Source: JAAXHH01 sp965248395 (GTDB lineage: Bacteria > JAAXHH01). From it: a stretch of DNA of 64,000 nucleotides. Location of the stretch: positions 806,001 to 870,000 of the forward strand of contig OZ252103.1 in assembly GCA_965248395.1 (NCBI GenBank). Direction: 5' to 3'. Positions 34,301-43,077 of this stretch are shown here, piece by piece. Under the pieces are notes generated by a model. That model did no database searches. It was given only the letters and a program-made list of their open reading frames with translations, and was not told the DNA's origin. The position numbers and the translations under genes were made by a program. Numbering within the stretch: the stretch's first letter is position 1; each line of letters begins with the position of its first letter.

Positions 34301-34882
34301 TTACACCAGATCGCAAGCTTCGGGCGGCATCCAGTGTGCGTCCTGGTTCTCCCATTTTACGTTGCAGCCGATGGGATTTGTAAGCGGCGTACGCACCGGC
34401 CTGCCAGCCGCGACATCTTCAAGCGCTTCTTCCAGGTCGTTGACCTTCATCCCGTTCGTGTCCCCGGGACTGTCGACCCCGCGTCCGGTATAGACCAGCT
34501 TGCGGTTCCGGTCGAAGACATAGAAGTGGGGTGTTCTGAGTGCACCGTACGCCCGCGCGGCTTCCTGGGAAAGGTCGCGCAGGTAGGTCCAGGGAAAGCG
34601 ATGGACATTCATGCGGGTAACCATGTGGTCCAGGTCATCGTCGGGATGCGTAACTTCGCTGTTGGAATTGATTCCGACAAACCGGACGCCTCGGGACGCG
34701 TACTTTTCCGCGGTCACGCGCGTAACCTCGTCAGATCCCGTCACGTACGGACAGTGGTTGCAGGTGAAGAACACCACCAGGGTTTCCGCACCGGCGAAAT
34801 CGGCCAGGCCGTACGTCCTTCCGTCCGTCGACGGCAGGGAAAACCCCGGCGCCGATTCACCCGGTTGCAGCGTAAAGGTCAT
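34301..34882 (-). CDS. Thioredoxin-like peroxiredoxin-family protein
   Basis: A 193-residue protein of the AhpC/TSA-like type: a redoxin N-terminus (PGESAPGFSLPSTDGRTY), LVVFFTCNHCPYVTGSDEV with Cys41 and Cys44 spaced Cys-x2-Cys, RFVGINSNSEVTHPDDDLDH and APTHFYVF-like RTPHFYVFDRNRKLVYTG. The Cys-x2-Cys suggests thiol-disulfide exchange or peroxide reduction. The ATG at 34882 follows GGAGG closely. No export signal, so it acts in the cytoplasm. It is placed between mutS2 and dnaG on the minus strand. Confidence 0.85.
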   Translation of the reverse strand: MTFTLQPGESAPGFSLPSTDGRTYGLADFAGAETLVVFFTCNHCPYVTGSDEVTRVTAEKYASRGVRFVGINSNSEVTHPDDDLDHMVTRMNVHRFPWTYLRDLSQEAARAYGALRTPHFYVFDRNRKLVYTGRGVDSPGDTNGMKVNDLEEALEDVAAGRPVRTPLTNPIGCNVKWENQDAHWMPPEACDLV

Positions 34883-34980
34883 GATTGCTCCTCCTGATGA
34901 AACGAGAGACTTGAAACGATGCGAATCGCCGTGTTCAGCGGGTTGGTCCATACCCCCACGGCGCCAACCGCGCGCCTGCG

Positions 34981-37398
34981 CTAATCCTTCATCTCCACGA
35001 TGGTCACGCCGGTGCCGCCCTCCTGCTGCTCGGCGAAATGGGATGATTTTACCAGGGGGTGGTGTTGCAGGAACTCGTGGATCGCGCTGCTCAGGGCACC
35101 GGTACCCTTTCCATGCAGTATACGAATTTCTCCCAGGTCATCAAGGGCGGTCTGATCGATGTACCGGTCCACGGCGTCGATGGCCTCCCTGGCGCGATAT
35201 CCCCTTACATCCAGTTCCGAAAGGGGAACGCGGGGCCGGTCCACCTGTACTTTGACGGAATTCGAGGACGTTCTGCCGGATGCTTCCGAGGCAGGTTTGT
35301 GGCGGCTGACCTCGGATCGCCGCGCCGTGATCTCCATCCTGCCGGTCTGGATGCGGAGCCGGTCGCCCTGGTCCTGGAGTACCGTACCCGGCTGCCGCAC
35401 CGATGGCACCCATACCTCGTCGCCTACCGATACGGATTGCCCGGGATTTTCAGGGACGGCAACCCGGGCGCCGGTGTCGGTCGCAGGGATTTCCGGATCG
35501 ACGGAATCAAGCATGCTCTGGAGCAGTGCGCGCTGGTCCCTGACCGTAATGCGCGATTCTTCGACGATCCTGGACGAGGCCTGTTCCGTGCGGACGCTGG
35601 CCACCGCCTGGTCGATGGCGGTTTGGGCGTCTTTCAGCAACCGGTCCATTTTTTCCCGGCTGGAAGCGACCAGGTCGCGCTCCTTCACTTTATAGGAGGC
35701 GATCTGGTTTTCGTAGGTATTTTTCAGGGTGTCCAGCTCTTCGCGAAGTTTGTCCGCCTGCTCCTGCGCGGAGACGAGCAGTTCGTGCTTCCGGTCCACG
35801 TCCATGATGACTTCGTCCAGGCGCCGTTCGGCGGAACCCATGAACCGGGAGGTACGCTCGAGTACTTCTTCAGGCATGCCGAGCCGACTTCCGATTTCGA
35901 TGGCGTAGCTGGCGCCGGGAATGCCCTGCCTGAACAGGTAGGACGGTGTGAGGGTTTTCACGTTGAAAACCATCGAACCGTTTTCGACCCCTTCGGTTCG
36001 GGTGGCGAACGCCTTGAGCGCGTCGAAGTGGGTCGTGGCCGCCGTGACGGTTCCCCGCAAGGTGAGCGACTCCAGGATGGCCATACCCATGGCCGCGCCC
36101 GCTGAAGGGTCCGTGCCGGCGCCCAGTTCGTCGAGGAGCACCAGGGTACGTTCGTCGGCCTCTTCCAGTATGGTCCGGATATGTCCCAGGTGGGCCGAGA
36201 AGGTACTCAGATTCGCCTCGATGGACTGTTCGTCCCCTATGTCCGCGAAGATGGTATCGAACACGGCGATTTCGCTGTCGTCGTCCGCCGGAATGTGCAG
36301 ACCGGCCTGCGCCATCATGCTCATGAGGCCGATCGCCTTCAGGGCGACCGTCTTGCCGCCCATGTTGGGACCGGTAATCACGAGCGTGTGCGCGCTGCCG
36401 CCGACTTCCAGGTTCAGCGGAACGACGGATTCGCACTGGTCCGAAAGTTGAAGTATGGGGTGCCGGGCGTTGCGCAGGACAATGCGTCCATCGGTATTCA
36501 ACCGCGGCGGCGCCGACTGGAGGTCGAGGGAGAGCAGGGCGGCGGCGTGATAGAAGTCGAGTTGACCCAGGAGACCGTAGGAAGCGGCTACGGCCTCCAC
36601 CTGCTGGTGTACGAGGTCTGTCAGGGTTAACAGAATGCGCTCGATCTCCCGGCTTTCCTCCACGATCAGTTCGCGAAGCCGATTGTTGAATTCGACGACG
36701 CCCATGGGTTCCACGAATACCGTGGCGCCGCTGGCGGACTGGTCGTGTACCACGCCGTTCACCTGGCCGCGGTGGTCCATGCGAACGGGAACCACGTATC
36801 GCCCGACCCGCATGGTTATGACCGGGTCCTGCAGCGACCGGGCGCCGGTATCGGATTGAATGAACTTCTGCAGCCAGTTCCGGGCGCGTTCCCGCATGGT
36901 CTGCTGATCCGCGCGGATCCGGCGCAACGCGGGACTGGCGTGGTCGCGCATGTTTCCGTCGGCGTCGATCGCGTGGCCTATCGACGTTTCAATATCCTGA
37001 AAATCTCCCAGGCCGGCCGTGAGGGACCCTACATGGGGGGCGGCGGACCCATCCCGAAGCCGCAGGCCGAATGCCCGCATGACCCGGCTTACCCGGAGAG
37101 TATCGGCCACGTCCAACAGGGTGTGGGGATCCAATATGGCGCCGGCGACGCCGACCTGGTCCAGGGCCTTCCCGATGTCCTTGATACCCCGCAGGGGAAC
37201 GGTTTCATCCCGATCCAGGAATCCACGCATCTCGGTGACGGTTTGCAGGTTCTTCCGGATTACGACGATTTCGTTGCCCGGAACCAGGGACATCGCCCGG
37301 CGATGCCCCGAAGCGGAAACCGTCCTTTCCGACACCATCGTCCTAACGGCGTCGAATTCCAGTACATTCAGTGTATGGGAGGGTATTCCGGATTTCAT
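34981..37398 (-). CDS. mutS2: Endonuclease MutS2
   Basis: The 805-residue protein has the MutS2 layout: no mismatch-recognition domain, MutS core and clamp (about 1-310), an ABC ATPase with GPNMGGKTVALKAIG and LVLLDELGAGTDPSAGAAMG, a long coiled coil (about 500-620), and a C-terminal Smr nuclease domain reading ELDVRGYRAREAIDAVDRYI then LHGKGTGAL. MutS2 has roles in recombination control and ribosome-collision rescue. The ATG at 37398, with an AGGA about 11 bases upstream, is preferred over a GTG at 37422. cvpA lies just upstream on the same strand. Confidence 0.94.
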   Translation of the reverse strand: MKSGIPSHTLNVLEFDAVRTMVSERTVSASGHRRAMSLVPGNEIVVIRKNLQTVTEMRGFLDRDETVPLRGIKDIGKALDQVGVAGAILDPHTLLDVADTLRVSRVMRAFGLRLRDGSAAPHVGSLTAGLGDFQDIETSIGHAIDADGNMRDHASPALRRIRADQQTMRERARNWLQKFIQSDTGARSLQDPVITMRVGRYVVPVRMDHRGQVNGVVHDQSASGATVFVEPMGVVEFNNRLRELIVEESREIERILLTLTDLVHQQVEAVAASYGLLGQLDFYHAAALLSLDLQSAPPRLNTDGRIVLRNARHPILQLSDQCESVVPLNLEVGGSAHTLVITGPNMGGKTVALKAIGLMSMMAQAGLHIPADDDSEIAVFDTIFADIGDEQSIEANLSTFSAHLGHIRTILEEADERTLVLLDELGAGTDPSAGAAMGMAILESLTLRGTVTAATTHFDALKAFATRTEGVENGSMVFNVKTLTPSYLFRQGIPGASYAIEIGSRLGMPEEVLERTSRFMGSAERRLDEVIMDVDRKHELLVSAQEQADKLREELDTLKNTYENQIASYKVKERDLVASSREKMDRLLKDAQTAIDQAVASVRTEQASSRIVEESRITVRDQRALLQSMLDSVDPEIPATDTGARVAVPENPGQSVSVGDEVWVPSVRQPGTVLQDQGDRLRIQTGRMEITARRSEVSRHKPASEASGRTSSNSVKVQVDRPRVPLSELDVRGYRAREAIDAVDRYIDQTALDDLGEIRILHGKGTGALSSAIHEFLQHHPLVKSSHFAEQQEGGTGVTIVEMKD

Positions 37399-37425
37399 AT
37401 TCAATCGATCCTGTCGCGTCACCGA

Positions 37426-38040
37426 TCACAAATAACGCGGATCGGCGCACGTCTGCTGCAGGTCAGATTCACGCTTCGGATATCGATCGACCAGCACGCC
37501 GGTCCGCCGCGTGGAACGCAGGTATTGCTCCAGTTGGTCCATGAAAGGCCGGGAACCGGGATCGACGCGGGTCATTACGGAATCAATGATGGCCGGGATG
37601 ATGGACAATGCCCGGGGCGCAAGGGACGATCGGTCCAATTGCGACTTGGCCGTATCGGTAAACGGCATGAATACATACAAGATCAACAGGAGGCTCGCGA
37701 TGACGGATCCCCGGGCACCCCCTAGCAGAAAACCGGCCACGCGGCCGAACAGGGACTGTGAAGCACCCCGGAACGGTCGGCCAACCACTCCGATTACGGC
37801 GTTGACCAGCGCGAGAGAGATTCCGAGGCACGCGAACAGGCTGAACCAGTGCAGCCATCCTGAAGAAACATTCGCCACGCGGCCCAGAATGTCGGAGACC
37901 AGGCCGAACTGGGTCAGTGAGATGACCACGGCGACGACGATACCCGTCAGGTCCAGCAGGCTTCTGGCGAAGCCCTTGCGGAAGCCGGTAACCATCTGGT
38001 AAAAAACGAGTATCACGATGGCGATATCGATCCAGTTCAT
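37426..38040 (-). CDS. cvpA: CvpA family membrane protein
   Basis: A 204-residue inner-membrane protein with four transmembrane helices: IDIAIVILVFYQMVTGFRKG at the N-terminus is the family signature, followed by hydrophobic segments near 30-50, 64-86 and 105-125. CvpA was first linked to colicin V production and purine metabolism, and later to envelope stress; the role here is unclear. It lies 27 bases upstream of the mutS2 start, a frequent neighbour arrangement. It is separated from yqeY by a terminator-like hairpin. Confidence 0.85.
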   Translation of the reverse strand: MNWIDIAIVILVFYQMVTGFRKGFARSLLDLTGIVVAVVISLTQFGLVSDILGRVANVSSGWLHWFSLFACLGISLALVNAVIGVVGRPFRGASQSLFGRVAGFLLGGARGSVIASLLLILYVFMPFTDTAKSQLDRSSLAPRALSIIPAIIDSVMTRVDPGSRPFMDQLEQYLRSTRRTGVLVDRYPKRESDLQQTCADPRYL

Positions 38041-38046
38041 GACATC

Positions 38047-38084
38047 AAAACACGGAAAGCCTCCCCGGGGATTCGGAGAGGCTT
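38047..38084 (-). terminator. Terminator-like hairpin between yqeY and cvpA
   Basis: On the minus strand AAGCCTCTCC pairs with GGGGAGGCTT (10 pairs, one G-T wobble) around an 8-base loop and is followed by TTCCGTGTTTT. It would stop rpsU-yqeY transcripts before cvpA, at least in part. Confidence 0.5.
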
Positions 38085-38119
38085 CGTAAAAGGACCAGTG
38101 TTGCTCCCGTTTTCACGGA

Positions 38120-38566
38120 TCAAACGGTCAGGCATTCACGCACGATGTTATTGACGAGCTTGCCGTCCGCCCGACCCTTTACACGAGGCATGACCGCCCC
38201 CATGATCCTGCCCAGGTCTCCAGGTCCGGCGCCGCCGGACTGTTCGATGGCTTCCCGTACCACGGCTCTGATCTCTTCTTCGGAAAGCTGTTCCGGAAGA
38301 TACGACGCAAGGATCTTCAATTCTTCTTCGGCCTGCGTTACCAGGTCCCTTCGATCTCCCTTGACGGCGAACGCCAGTGCCTCTCTTCGGGTCTTGATCA
38401 GGGAGGCGACCACTTCGATCACTTCCTCATCCACCAAGTCGTTACCCTTGGCGATTTCCCGGTTCTTGATCTGTGCGCGTATCATGCGAACCAAACCAAG
38501 GCGAACGGTTTCCCGGTTCCTGAGTGCCGACTTCATATCATCCGCCAAACGCTCTTTAAGCGACAT
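38120..38566 (-). CDS. yqeY: GatB/YqeY domain protein
   Basis: A 148-residue helical protein, MSLKERLADDMKSALRNRET at the start and LGRIMGAVMPRVKGRADG near the end, both typical of YqeY. The domain is the tRNA-binding tail domain of GatB and occurs alone in YqeY; biochemical role is not established. It starts 15 bases after rpsU; rpsU-yqeY is a common gene pair. A hairpin follows it. Confidence 0.92.
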   Translation of the reverse strand: MSLKERLADDMKSALRNRETVRLGLVRMIRAQIKNREIAKGNDLVDEEVIEVVASLIKTRREALAFAVKGDRRDLVTQAEEELKILASYLPEQLSEEEIRAVVREAIEQSGGAGPGDLGRIMGAVMPRVKGRADGKLVNNIVRECLTV

Positions 38567-38581
38567 GTCCCCTTCCGTCTA

Positions 38582-38779
38582 TCAGTATTTTTCCTGCTGG
38601 AGCCGCTTCAGGTTCTTCCGCTTAGCCGCGTTCAACTTGCGCTTGCGTTTAGCGCTCGGCTTTTCAAAATGCTGATGCTTGCGTATTTCAGACATGATGC
38701 CGACTTTTTCGCAAGTCTTGGTAAAACGACGCAGGGCCTTTTCGAACGGTTCGCCTTCCCTGACACGTATACCTGGCAT
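38582..38779 (-). CDS. rpsU: 30S ribosomal protein bS21
   Basis: A 65-residue, strongly basic small-subunit protein near the 3' end of 16S rRNA. The sequence MPGIRVREGEPFEKALRRF and KRKRKLNAAKRKNLKRLQQE match S21. The ATG at 38779 is preceded by the strong ribosome-binding site GGGAGG; the longer frame to 38806 adds a Gly/Arg stretch not found in S21. It precedes yqeY, 15 bases away. Confidence 0.95.
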   Translation of the reverse strand: MPGIRVREGEPFEKALRRFTKTCEKVGIMSEIRKHQHFEKPSAKRKRKLNAAKRKNLKRLQQEKY

Positions 38780-38933
38780 CCTCCCACCCCCTCTCATGCC
38801 GCCCAAATCGGGTGAACCAAGTCTATTTTTCGTCTCTATTCCAACCTCCCTAATATGCCAGGTGCCGGATGAAAAGGCAAGGATATAAATTGCTCCTGTC
38901 CCGATATTACCCGCTCACCCCTCCAATCTGCGC

Positions 38934-39278
38934 TTACGTGGCCAGTTCAGGCATTCTACGCCCCCCGAGCAGGTGCATATGGAGATGAAAAACGGTTTGT
39001 CCGCCGTCGGAACCGCAGTTGACGATCAGCCGGTATCCACCGGCGTCGACACCAACTTCCCGGGCGATCCGGTTTGCCGTTCCCGTGAGCCGGCTCATAA
39101 CGCCGGCTGTGTCGCTGCCGAGATCGGCGACCGTTTCGATGTGCATTCGCGGAACGACAAGAATATGCACCGGGGCCGCGGGGTTTATATCCCTGAAGGC
39201 CACGACGTGTTCGTCTTCGTGGACGAATTCGGTCGGCAGCGAACCGGCGGTGATACGGCAGAATAAACACTCGGACAT
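38934..39278 (-). CDS. HIT family nucleotide hydrolase (HinT-like)
   Basis: The 114-residue protein has the HIT fold with the catalytic triad motif VFHLHMHLLGG (His-x-His-x-His) and an N-terminal CLFCRI. DEHVVAFRDINPAAPVHILV and PRMHI are typical of the HinT branch, which hydrolyses nucleoside phosphoramidates such as AMP-lysine. Start at 39278 (MSECLFCRI) matches the family. It lies between rsmE and rpsU, a position seen in many genomes. Confidence 0.92.
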   Translation of the reverse strand: MSECLFCRITAGSLPTEFVHEDEHVVAFRDINPAAPVHILVVPRMHIETVADLGSDTAGVMSRLTGTANRIAREVGVDAGGYRLIVNCGSDGGQTVFHLHMHLLGGRRMPELAT

Positions 39279-39333
39279 GACATCGACCTCCAATGAATGG
39301 GAATTTGCCACAAGAAACCCAGGGTTCCGCAGA

Positions 39334-40074
39334 TCAAGGTCCGGTGATATCCAGTGCCGCCATGAGCAGGGTCAGTCCCGCGATGGACGCCGTATCGGAC
39401 CGAAGGCGCGAGCGGCCCAGCGAAACTGGCAGTATGCCCGCCTCCCGGGCCATCGCGATCTCCTCCCGGGCGAAACCGCCTTCGGGGCCTATCATCAACA
39501 GGACGCGTTTCGTGTCTGGATTCCGGTCAGCCGCCTGGGTCGGGCTCGTTTCCTTTTCCTCCTCCCAGGCGATCAGTGCCAGGTCGTAGGACGATGCGTT
39601 CCGTACGACGTCCGCCAGGCTCGTGACCGGGGTGATGCGCGGCAGCCGGGCGCGCAGCGACTGCTTCATCGCACTCAGGGCGATACGCCGCCAGCGGTCC
39701 ATGCGTTGACCGCCCTCTACGCCGCCGCCCGCGATCGTGCGGGAACTCTGCATGGGAACGATGGACGCAACCCCCAGTTCCGTTGCCTTTTCGACGACCG
39801 TGTCCAGCCGCGTCCCCTTGAGAAGCGCCGGTGCCAGCGTCACCTCGACGGACTCGTCCTCGCGGTCCCTCCGCCGATCGAGGATCTCGATTTCAATCTC
39901 CGGCTTCATGCGGATGAGAACGCCCTCGTAGATCCAGCCTTCGCCGTCCACGAAACGAACGGCGTCCCCGGGCTTCTTCCGCAATACACGCGCCAGGTGC
40001 TTCCGTTCGTCCGCATCGGTAACGTACGCCGAGTTCCCTTCGATCCGGTCCCGAGGTATGTATCCGTATTCCAT
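39334..40074 (-). CDS. rsmE: 16S rRNA m3U1498 methyltransferase RsmE
   Basis: A 246-residue SPOUT methyltransferase that modifies U1498 of 16S rRNA. The N-terminal PUA-like part has KHLARVLRKKPGDAVRFVDG, and the C-terminal knot reads LMIGPEGGFAREEI and VSLGRSRLRSDTASI, with the SAM-binding loop intact. It starts 28 bases after prmA, continuing a minus-strand cluster; the pair prmA-rsmE is widely conserved. Confidence 0.94.
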   Translation of the reverse strand: MEYGYIPRDRIEGNSAYVTDADERKHLARVLRKKPGDAVRFVDGEGWIYEGVLIRMKPEIEIEILDRRRDREDESVEVTLAPALLKGTRLDTVVEKATELGVASIVPMQSSRTIAGGGVEGGQRMDRWRRIALSAMKQSLRARLPRITPVTSLADVVRNASSYDLALIAWEEEKETSPTQAADRNPDTKRVLLMIGPEGGFAREEIAMAREAGILPVSLGRSRLRSDTASIAGLTLLMAALDITGP

Positions 40075-40102
40075 AGGCTGCGCCGATCGCGAGGGTGCCG
40101 CG

Positions 40103-40990
40103 CTATCCGGCCTTCAATCCGGCGACACCCGCCCACCATTCCCCCCGGGTTTCACGATCTGCTACCGTAAATCCGTGGTTTTCCAGCTTGGTCTCGAACG
40201 ACCGGACTTCCTCGGTGAGCAAACCGGACAGGATCAACCGGCCGCCGGGCTGCAGGCGACGGCCAAAATCGGGAAGCAGGCCGGACAGGTTGGCGGCGTC
40301 GATATTGGAGACGATAATCCGGTATCGACCGCTGACAGCGGGATGGTCCACGCGGCCGGCATGGATTTCAACCCGATCGGCCACCCCGCTCAACCGGATG
40401 TTTTCCCTGGCGTTCCCGATCGTTTCGGGATCGAGATCAATGCCCGTTGCCCGGGACGCACCCAGGAGCGCCGCGGTGATGGCCAGTATGCCCGACCCCG
40501 AACCGATGTCGAGCACGCGGTCTCCCGGACGTATCTGTTTTTCCAGGTGCCGCAGGCAAAGTTGCGTAGTCTCATGTCCTCCTGTACCGAACCCCGTGCC
40601 CGGGTTGATCCGGACTACGACAAGCTCGTCTTTCCCGGATACTTCGGACCAAGGCGGAACGACCAGGATCCGGTCCGAAACCTGGATGGGCACGACCTGT
40701 TCTTTCCATTTCCGGGACCAGTCGTCTTCGCAGATCTTTCGCGTTGTGATCCGGCAGTCTCCGGAAGCGAGACCGAGGCCCCGAAGATCCTCCCACAGGC
40801 TGGAGATCCGGTCGAGCTTTTCGTTCAATCCAGGCTGGTCGGGCCAGAACCCGGTCACACGTTCGGACGCGCCGGTGAGTCCGCCCCCCGACTGAACGAC
40901 CCCGTTGGAACCCAGTTCCCAGAACGCGTTGGCGATCGCTTCTTCCGTTTCGGGCGTTATGGTTATGGTGACTTCAACCCAGTGACGCAT
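40103..40990 (-). CDS. prmA: Ribosomal protein L11 methyltransferase PrmA
   Basis: This 295-residue enzyme trimethylates ribosomal protein L11. The N-terminal domain recognises L11; the SAM-binding core shows GTGFGTGGHETTQLCLRHLE and VLDIGSGSGILAITAALLG, with IVSNIDAANLSGLLPDFG corresponding to the NPPF-like substrate loop. Asn-Ile-Asp-Ala rather than Asn-Ile-Leu-Ala is seen at this loop. It follows dnaJ by 52 bases, the usual arrangement in the hrcA cluster. Confidence 0.93.
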   Translation of the reverse strand: MRHWVEVTITITPETEEAIANAFWELGSNGVVQSGGGLTGASERVTGFWPDQPGLNEKLDRISSLWEDLRGLGLASGDCRITTRKICEDDWSRKWKEQVVPIQVSDRILVVPPWSEVSGKDELVVVRINPGTGFGTGGHETTQLCLRHLEKQIRPGDRVLDIGSGSGILAITAALLGASRATGIDLDPETIGNARENIRLSGVADRVEIHAGRVDHPAVSGRYRIIVSNIDAANLSGLLPDFGRRLQPGGRLILSGLLTEEVRSFETKLENHGFTVADRETRGEWWAGVAGLKAG

Positions 40991-41042
40991 AAATGAGGAA
41001 TGGGCGGGTAGCCGAAGGAGGGTAAAGCGAGACTGCGACAGC

Positions 41043-42194
41043 TCAGTCGCCGAACAGTTCTTCCCTGATCCGGTTGAAGATCCCCCGGTCGTTGACTGGC
41101 GCCTTTCCGCTGTCCGACTGGGACAGTTCCTGGAAGAGTTCCCTATCCCGGCCGGTCAGTTTCGTCGGCGTCCAGACGATGACCTTGACGAGTTGGTCGC
41201 CCTGGCCGTACCCGTTTAGATGGGACATGCCTTTGCCACGCAGCCTGAATACCTTGCCTGACTGAGTGCCGGGAGGGATGGAGAGACGCACCTTGCCCGT
41301 AAGGGTCGGTACCTCTACCTTGTCGCCCAGGGCGGCCTGGCTGAAACTGAGGGGCATGACGTAAATGATGTCGTCATCCTGTCGTTCAAAAAACTCGTGG
41401 GGCTCCTGTTCGATGACGACGAGCACGTCGCCCGCCGCTCCGCCGCGGACACCGGCGTGGCTCTGGCCATGCAGACGCATGTAATTCCCATCGCCGGCGC
41501 CGATCGGGATATCCACCTTGACCGTAACCGTTTTCATCTGTCTGCCCTGCCCTTCGCACGGGCCGCAGGGCCGATCGATGGTCTTCCCCTGCCCCTGGCA
41601 ATTCGGACAGGTGGTGACGTTCATCACCACGCCGAACAGGGATGACGAGCGCTGGTGGACCTGGCCCTGCCCCTGGCAGGTCGGACAGGTTCGCACGCTG
41701 TTACGGTCGGCGGCGCCGCTGCCCTGACAGAGGTCACAGGGCATGTACCGCTTGATGCGAATTGTCTTGCTTACGCCCTGGGCCAGTTCCTCCAGGGTAA
41801 GCTTGAGGTTCACCCTGAGATCCGCGCCGCGTCCGTTCCCCCGTCCACGGGTCCGGCCGCCGAACAGGTCGCCGAATATACTGCCCCCGAACAGGTTTCC
41901 CAGGATATCTTCGAAGTCTCCGGCATGGGTGAAGTCCGTCCACTGGAAACCACCCGACCCGAAGTCGCTCGCCACGCCCTGGTGGCCGAACCGGTCGTAC
42001 CGCGTCCGCTTCTCCGGGTCGCTGAGCACCTCGTAGGCTTCGGCGGCAGTCTTGAATTTCTCTTCCGCCGCCTCGTCACCCGGATTACGGTCCGGATGGT
42101 ACTGCATGGCCAGCTTCCGGTATGCTTTCTTGATCTCGTCCTCGGATGCCGAGCGCGCCACGCCCAGGGTGTCGTAGTAGTCCTGTTTAGCCAT
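41043..42194 (-). CDS. dnaJ: Chaperone protein DnaJ
   Basis: The 383-residue type I J-protein has a J domain with the HPD motif (MQYHPDRNPGDEAAEEKF), a Gly/Phe-rich linker (about 75-125) and the zinc-finger region with four repeats CDLCQGSG, CPTCQGQG, CPNCQGQG and CGPCEGQG, followed by the substrate-binding C-terminal domains. It stimulates the ATPase of DnaK. Its start overlaps grpE by 8 bases. dnaK is absent from the cluster, though it usually lies between grpE and dnaJ. Confidence 0.95.
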   Translation of the reverse strand: MAKQDYYDTLGVARSASEDEIKKAYRKLAMQYHPDRNPGDEAAEEKFKTAAEAYEVLSDPEKRTRYDRFGHQGVASDFGSGGFQWTDFTHAGDFEDILGNLFGGSIFGDLFGGRTRGRGNGRGADLRVNLKLTLEELAQGVSKTIRIKRYMPCDLCQGSGAADRNSVRTCPTCQGQGQVHQRSSSLFGVVMNVTTCPNCQGQGKTIDRPCGPCEGQGRQMKTVTVKVDIPIGAGDGNYMRLHGQSHAGVRGGAAGDVLVVIEQEPHEFFERQDDDIIYVMPLSFSQAALGDKVEVPTLTGKVRLSIPPGTQSGKVFRLRGKGMSHLNGYGQGDQLVKVIVWTPTKLTGRDRELFQELSQSDSGKAPVNDRGIFNRIREELFGD

Positions 42195-42942
42195 CTTCCG
42201 CTGGACCCCGCTTGCCTGTGTCGTCCTGATTCTGCGTTTTTGACGGCGGGCGCGTCACGATTACCTTCGCCGCGCGAAGGACCTTCTCGTTGAGGGTGTA
42301 TCCTTTTTCAACCACGTTAACCACCGTGTCGGCCGGCTGGTCCCCGTTCTCGACGGCCATGACGGCTTCGTGCCGCGTTGGATCGAAGGATTCCCCTTCC
42401 GCCGTGATCTCTTTCATGCCCGCCCTTTCCAGTTTTTCCAGGAATTGCTGGCGGATCATCTCGAAACCCTGGGCGAATGACCGGGCCTCGTCAGAAGTCT
42501 GCGGTGCCTGGAGGGCTCGTTCTATGTTGTCCAGTATGGGCAGCAACTCGGTGATGAGCGATTCCCCGGCGTTCTTGACCAGCGCGCTGAATTCACGGCC
42601 GGTGCGTTTCTTGTAGTTGTCGAACTCGGCGGCCAGGCGCACCCAGCGATCCTTGTAGTGCCGGACCTCCTCGGCCAGTTTCGCCCGTTCCTCGTCCGGC
42701 GCTTCCTCCGGCGTTCCGTCCGTTTCCGCTTCGGTATCCGTGTCTTCGCCGGATGCGGAATCGGCTGCTTGATCCCCCTGCGCCGACACCTGCCCGTTTC
42801 CCGATCCGGCGCCAATGTCCGTGCCGGAACCGGACGCGGGTCCGGCCTTCGGGTCGTTCTCGTCCGATGCTGTCCCCGGCGCTTCGGTTACGTCGCCCGG
42901 CGACGCGTCGGATTCCAGCTCGATTTCCCGTCCCTTACTCAT
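42187..42942 (-). CDS. grpE: Nucleotide exchange factor GrpE with long disordered N-terminus
   Basis: The 251-residue protein releases ADP from DnaK. The conserved coiled coil and head begin near residue 90 (EEVRHYKDRWVRLAAEFDNY, then FDPTRHEAVMAVEN and NEKVLRAAKVIVT). Ahead of it lies about 88 residues of acidic low-complexity sequence rich in Gly, Ala, Ser, Asp and Glu, longer than in typical GrpE. The ATG at 42942 was chosen since the upstream frame is not GrpE-like. It overlaps dnaJ and follows hrcA by 135 bases. Confidence 0.92.
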   Translation of the reverse strand: MSKGREIELESDASPGDVTEAPGTASDENDPKAGPASGSGTDIGAGSGNGQVSAQGDQAADSASGEDTDTEAETDGTPEEAPDEERAKLAEEVRHYKDRWVRLAAEFDNYKKRTGREFSALVKNAGESLITELLPILDNIERALQAPQTSDEARSFAQGFEMIRQQFLEKLERAGMKEITAEGESFDPTRHEAVMAVENGDQPADTVVNVVEKGYTLNEKVLRAAKVIVTRPPSKTQNQDDTGKRGPAEDG

Positions 42943-43077
42943 GATCGAATTCACCCTCCAACCAGAAAAGCAACTTCTTTCATTCCCTTGGGCGGTCCAC
43001 CCGAGGGATTCCAAAACGAAACGGGCGTGATTACTCACGTCCGCGGGTAAACTGGATCGGGGCGAGTACCGCCGGAA

